Shown here in pieces: positions 14,462 through 16,000 of a stretch of 16,000 nucleotides of DNA. Every line of letters begins with the position of its first letter. Within the stretch, counting starts at the first letter, position 1. Made by a program: the position numbers and the translations under genes. The stretch comes from Stenotrophomonas bentonitica (GTDB taxonomy: Bacteria; Pseudomonadota; Gammaproteobacteria; Xanthomonadales; Xanthomonadaceae). The notes beneath the pieces were generated by a model, which saw only the letters and a list, made by a program, of their open reading frames with translations, ran no database searches and had not been told where the DNA came from. Location of the stretch: the NCBI RefSeq assembly GCF_013185915.1, contig NZ_JAAZUH010000006.1, forward strand, positions 1 through 16,000, written 5' to 3'.

Positions 14462-14890
14462 TTAACCCTCTACCACAAGGCCCATGGAACGGGCAGAACC
14501 AGCGATGGTACGCACGGCGGCGTCCAGGTCGGCGGCGGTCAGATCCGGTTCCTTCGCCTTGGCGATCTCTTCCAGCTGCTTACGGCTGACCTTGCCCACC
14601 TTGTCGGTGTTCGGGCGCTTGGAACCGGACGAGATGCCGGCGGCCTTCTTCAGCAGGGTGGTGGCCGGGGTGCTCTTGGTGATGAAGGTGAAGGTACGGT
14701 CCGAATAGGCCGTAATGATCACCGGAACCGGCAGACCCGGCTCGAGCTTCTGCGTGGCGGCATTGAAGGCCTTGCAGAATTCCATGATGTTCAGGCCGCG
14801 CTGACCCAGCGCAGGACCGACCGGCGGCGAGGGGTTGGCCTGACCGGCCTTCACCTGCAGCTTGATATAACCAACTACTTTCTTTGCCAT
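14462..14890 (-). CDS. rplK: 50S ribosomal protein L11
   Basis: L11 binds the GTPase-associated centre of 23S rRNA with L10 and is needed for RelA activation; it is part of the thiostrepton site. The 142-residue product has the normal length. The N-terminal domain contains the proline-rich helix [15 protein letters not shown] and the lysines of [16 protein letters not shown]. The C-terminal rRNA-binding domain contains [20 protein letters not shown] and ends with the family motif [15 protein letters not shown]. The ATG at 14888-14890 is preceded by a GGAGAG ribosome site. It is followed closely by rplA and preceded by a 196-base structured leader. Confidence 0.98.
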   Translation of the reverse strand: MAKKVVGYIKLQVKAGQANPSPPVGPALGQRGLNIMEFCKAFNAATQKLEPGLPVPVIITAYSDRTFTFITKSTPATTLLKKAAGISSGSKRPNTDKVGKVSRKQLEEIAKAKEPDLTAADLDAAVRTIAGSARSMGLVVEG

Positions 14891-14941
14891 GTGAATACTC
14901 TCCGGGTGCTAGCGCCTTGCGACCACAGGCTCCCCATCGGA

Positions 14942-14961
14942 CCGGGAATGTCGCGTCCCGG
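14942..14961 (-). promoter_or_regulatory. Hairpin in the rplK leader, possible L1 target
   Basis: Perfect six-base arms CCGGGA/TCCCGG (14942-14947 and 14956-14961) enclose an eight-base loop. The RNA just after it reads GUCCGAUGGGGAGCC. L1 of other bacteria represses rplKA by binding a leader structure that mimics its 23S site. This element is the closest leader structure to rplK and so a candidate, but the assignment is a guess. Confidence 0.35.
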
Positions 14962-14986
14962 CATCGCGTTTTGAATTCATGCAGAA

Positions 14987-15004
14987 GGCCACCTTGCGGC
15001 GGCC
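14987..15004 (-). promoter_or_regulatory. GNRA-capped hairpin in the rplK leader
   Basis: Seven-base arms (14987-14993 and 14998-15004) pair with one G-U and are capped by a GCAA tetraloop in the RNA. It lies mid-leader between nusG and rplK. The GNRA cap suggests a true RNA fold; its ligand, if any, is unknown. Confidence 0.45.
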
Positions 15005-15013
15005 CCATGCTTT

Positions 15014-15035
15014 TGCCAGCTTCCTGGCAGGAAGC
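15014..15035 (-). promoter_or_regulatory. Two mutually exclusive stems at the 5' end of the rplK leader
   Basis: GCTTCC/GGAAGC (15019-15024 with 15030-15035) and TGCCAG/CTGGCA (15014-15019 with 15024-15029) are both perfect six-base stems that share bases 15019 and 15024-15029, so only one can form at a time. They lie at the start of the predicted transcript. Confidence 0.4.
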
Positions 15036-15040
15036 CGCGC

Positions 15041-15049
15041 ACTATATCA
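15041..15049 (-). promoter_or_regulatory. Possible extended -10 promoter for rplK-rplA
   Basis: The minus strand reads TGATATAGT (15041-15049): a TGN extension directly before TATAGT, which matches TATAAT at five of six bases. No good -35 lies at the usual 17-base spacing; TTCATA 19 bases upstream is the nearest. A start near 15034 would give a leader of about 144 bases. E. coli has a promoter at the same place. Confidence 0.4.
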
Positions 15050-15057
15050 GATTTTCA

Positions 15058-15079
15058 GGCGCCAGTATGAATTGGCGCC
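15058..15079 (-). terminator. Hairpin just after nusG
   Basis: Perfect seven-base arms GGCGCCA/TGGCGCC (15058-15064 and 15073-15079) with an eight-base loop start seven bases after the nusG stop. The RNA continues UGAAAAUCUG, not U-rich. It may be a weak terminator or 3'-end stabiliser separating secE-nusG from rplKA. Confidence 0.45.
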
Positions 15080-15086
15080 GGGAGCG

Positions 15087-15647
15087 TCAGACGGCCTTTT
15101 CGACCTGGCCGAACTCGAGCTCGACGGGGGTGGCGCGACCGAAGATCAGCACCGACACGCGCAGACGGCTCTTGTCGTAATTGACCTCTTCCACCACGCC
15201 GTTGAAGTCGTTGAACGGACCTTCGGTAACGCGGACCATCTGGCCCGGCTCGAACAGCACCTTCGGACGCGGCTTTTCGACACCTTCCTGAACGCGATTC
15301 AGGATCGCATCCGCCTCGGAGTCGGCGATCGGCAACGGGCGATCAGCGGTTCCGCCGATGAAGCCCATCACCTTGGACGTTTCCTTGACCAGGTGCCAGC
15401 TTTCGTTGTCGATGCGCGGAATGCCGTTTTCTTCGTGGGTCTCGATCTGGACCAGCACGTAACCCGGGAAGAACTTGCGCTCGGAGCGACGCTTCTGGCC
15501 GCCGCGCATTTCAATCACTTCCTCGGTCGGAACCAGCACCTCACCGAAGAGGTCCTGCTTCTCGTGCGTCACGATGCGATCGCGCAGAGCCTGCGCTACC
15601 GACTTTTCGAAGCCTGAATAGGCGTGAACAACATACCAACGCTTCAC
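15087..15647 (-). CDS. nusG: Transcription termination/antitermination factor NusG
   Basis: NusG binds RNA polymerase at the clamp and links it to Rho or, through S10, to the leading ribosome. The 186-residue product has the N-terminal NGN domain ([20 protein letters not shown], then [13 protein letters not shown]) and the C-terminal KOW domain from about residue 130 ([20 protein letters not shown]). Length and domain order are normal. The start codon is GTG (15645-15647), chosen because [12 protein letters not shown] is the family N-terminus and AAGGAG lies six bases before it. It follows secE by 10 bases, the usual secE-nusG pair. Confidence 0.97.
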   Translation of the reverse strand: MKRWYVVHAYSGFEKSVAQALRDRIVTHEKQDLFGEVLVPTEEVIEMRGGQKRRSERKFFPGYVLVQIETHEENGIPRIDNESWHLVKETSKVMGFIGGTADRPLPIADSEADAILNRVQEGVEKPRPKVLFEPGQMVRVTEGPFNDFNGVVEEVNYDKSRLRVSVLIFGRATPVELEFGQVEKAV

Positions 15648-15650
15648 AGG

Positions 15651-15657
15651 TTTCTCC
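15651..15657 (-). promoter_or_regulatory. Ribosome binding site deciding the GTG start of nusG
   Basis: AAGGAGAAA on the transcribed strand fills the short secE-nusG gap and overlaps the last two bases of the secE stop codon. The GGAG core is about six bases before the GTG, supporting that start and coupling to secE. Confidence 0.75.
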
Positions 15658-16000
15658 TTATCGACCCAGGAACCACTGGATCGCTTTCTGAATCACGAAG
15701 TCGAAACCGCCAAGCAGCAGGCTGAGGATGATCACCACGACCATCACCACCCAGGTCATGCGGATGGCTTCCTGGCGCGTCGGCCAGACCACCTTGCGCA
15801 GCTCGAAGCGGGATTCGGAAAGGAATTCGCGGGTGTCGCGACCCTTGGAGGTCAGCATGAACACCGCAAGGCCGGCAATCAGGCCGACGGCGACGCCCAG
15901 GCCGCGGAGCGGACCGGACCAGGCATTCTGGGCAGCATGTTCGGGCGCACCGAACCAGAACCAAGCAAAAAGACCCGCAAGTGCCAGGAGCACTGCGGCG
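15658..16000 (-). CDS. secE: Preprotein translocase subunit SecE, 5' end beyond the window
   Basis: SecE clamps the SecY channel of the Sec translocon in the inner membrane. The last 113 codons are visible; the reading frame is open to the window edge, so the start and perhaps 10-25 residues are missing. A GTG at 15991-15993 could look like a start but is probably an internal Val, since the frame continues upstream as Ala-Ala. Three membrane segments are visible ([48 protein letters not shown]). Between the last two lies the conserved amphipathic stretch [17 protein letters not shown], the most diagnostic part of SecE. This three-segment form is like E. coli SecE rather than the single-segment form of many bacteria. 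Confidence 0.93.
   Translation of the reverse strand, partial: AAVLLALAGLFAWFWFGAPEHAAQNAWSGPLRGLGVAVGLIAGLAVFMLTSKGRDTREFLSESRFELRKVVWPTRQEAIRMTWVVMVVVIILSLLLGGFDFVIQKAIQWFLGR

Noticed and set aside
15658..15993. SecE starting at the GTG at 15991-15993
   Set aside because: The frame stays open to the window edge, and starting there would lack the cytoplasmic N-terminus. The gene is more likely truncated by the window.

Overview
The window is a contiguous run of core transcription and translation genes, all on the minus strand. In transcription order (high to low coordinate) they are secE (5' end beyond the window), nusG, rplK, rplA, rplJ, rplL, rpoB, rpoC, rpsL, rpsG, fusA and tuf (3' end beyond the window). 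This is the rif cluster (secE-nusG-rplKAJL-rpoBC) joined directly to the str cluster (rpsL-rpsG-fusA-tuf), an order known in gammaproteobacteria such as Pseudomonas and the Xanthomonadaceae, whereas Escherichia coli keeps the two clusters apart. High GC content, protein details (EF-G of 713 residues, RpoB of 1384, EF-Tu starting [14 protein letters not shown]) and two GTAG-tagged palindromes resembling Stenotrophomonas REP elements point to Stenotrophomonas or a close Xanthomonadaceae relative. The genus is an inference.

Layout: 15658-16000 secE and 15087-15647 nusG, 10 bases apart. A 196-base leader with several hairpins and a possible promoter precedes rplK (14462-14890) and rplA (13759-14457), which are 4 bases apart. 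A 333-base gap, probably the L10 autoregulatory leader, precedes rplJ (12898-13425) and rplL (12470-12835). A 255-base gap with an attenuator-like hairpin, a GTAG palindrome and a long imperfect duplex precedes rpoB (8060-12214). An 89-base gap with a strong palindrome leads to rpoC (3732-7970). A 312-base gap with a GTAG palindrome and a good sigma-70 promoter leads to rpsL (3045-3419) and rpsG (2565-3032). A 136-base gap with two hairpins leads to fusA (287-2428), then 51 bases to tuf (1-235).

The genes supply the SecYEG channel subunit SecE, elongation factor NusG, four 50S proteins (L11, L1, L10, L7/L12), both large RNA polymerase subunits, two 30S proteins (S12, S7) and the elongation factors EF-G and EF-Tu. 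The coding regions look intact and conventional. I see no foreign island, CRISPR array, insertion sequence, tRNA or rRNA, and no novel system. What deserves a second look lies in the gaps, where structured RNA signals could adjust the relative output of ribosomal proteins, RNA polymerase and translation factors.
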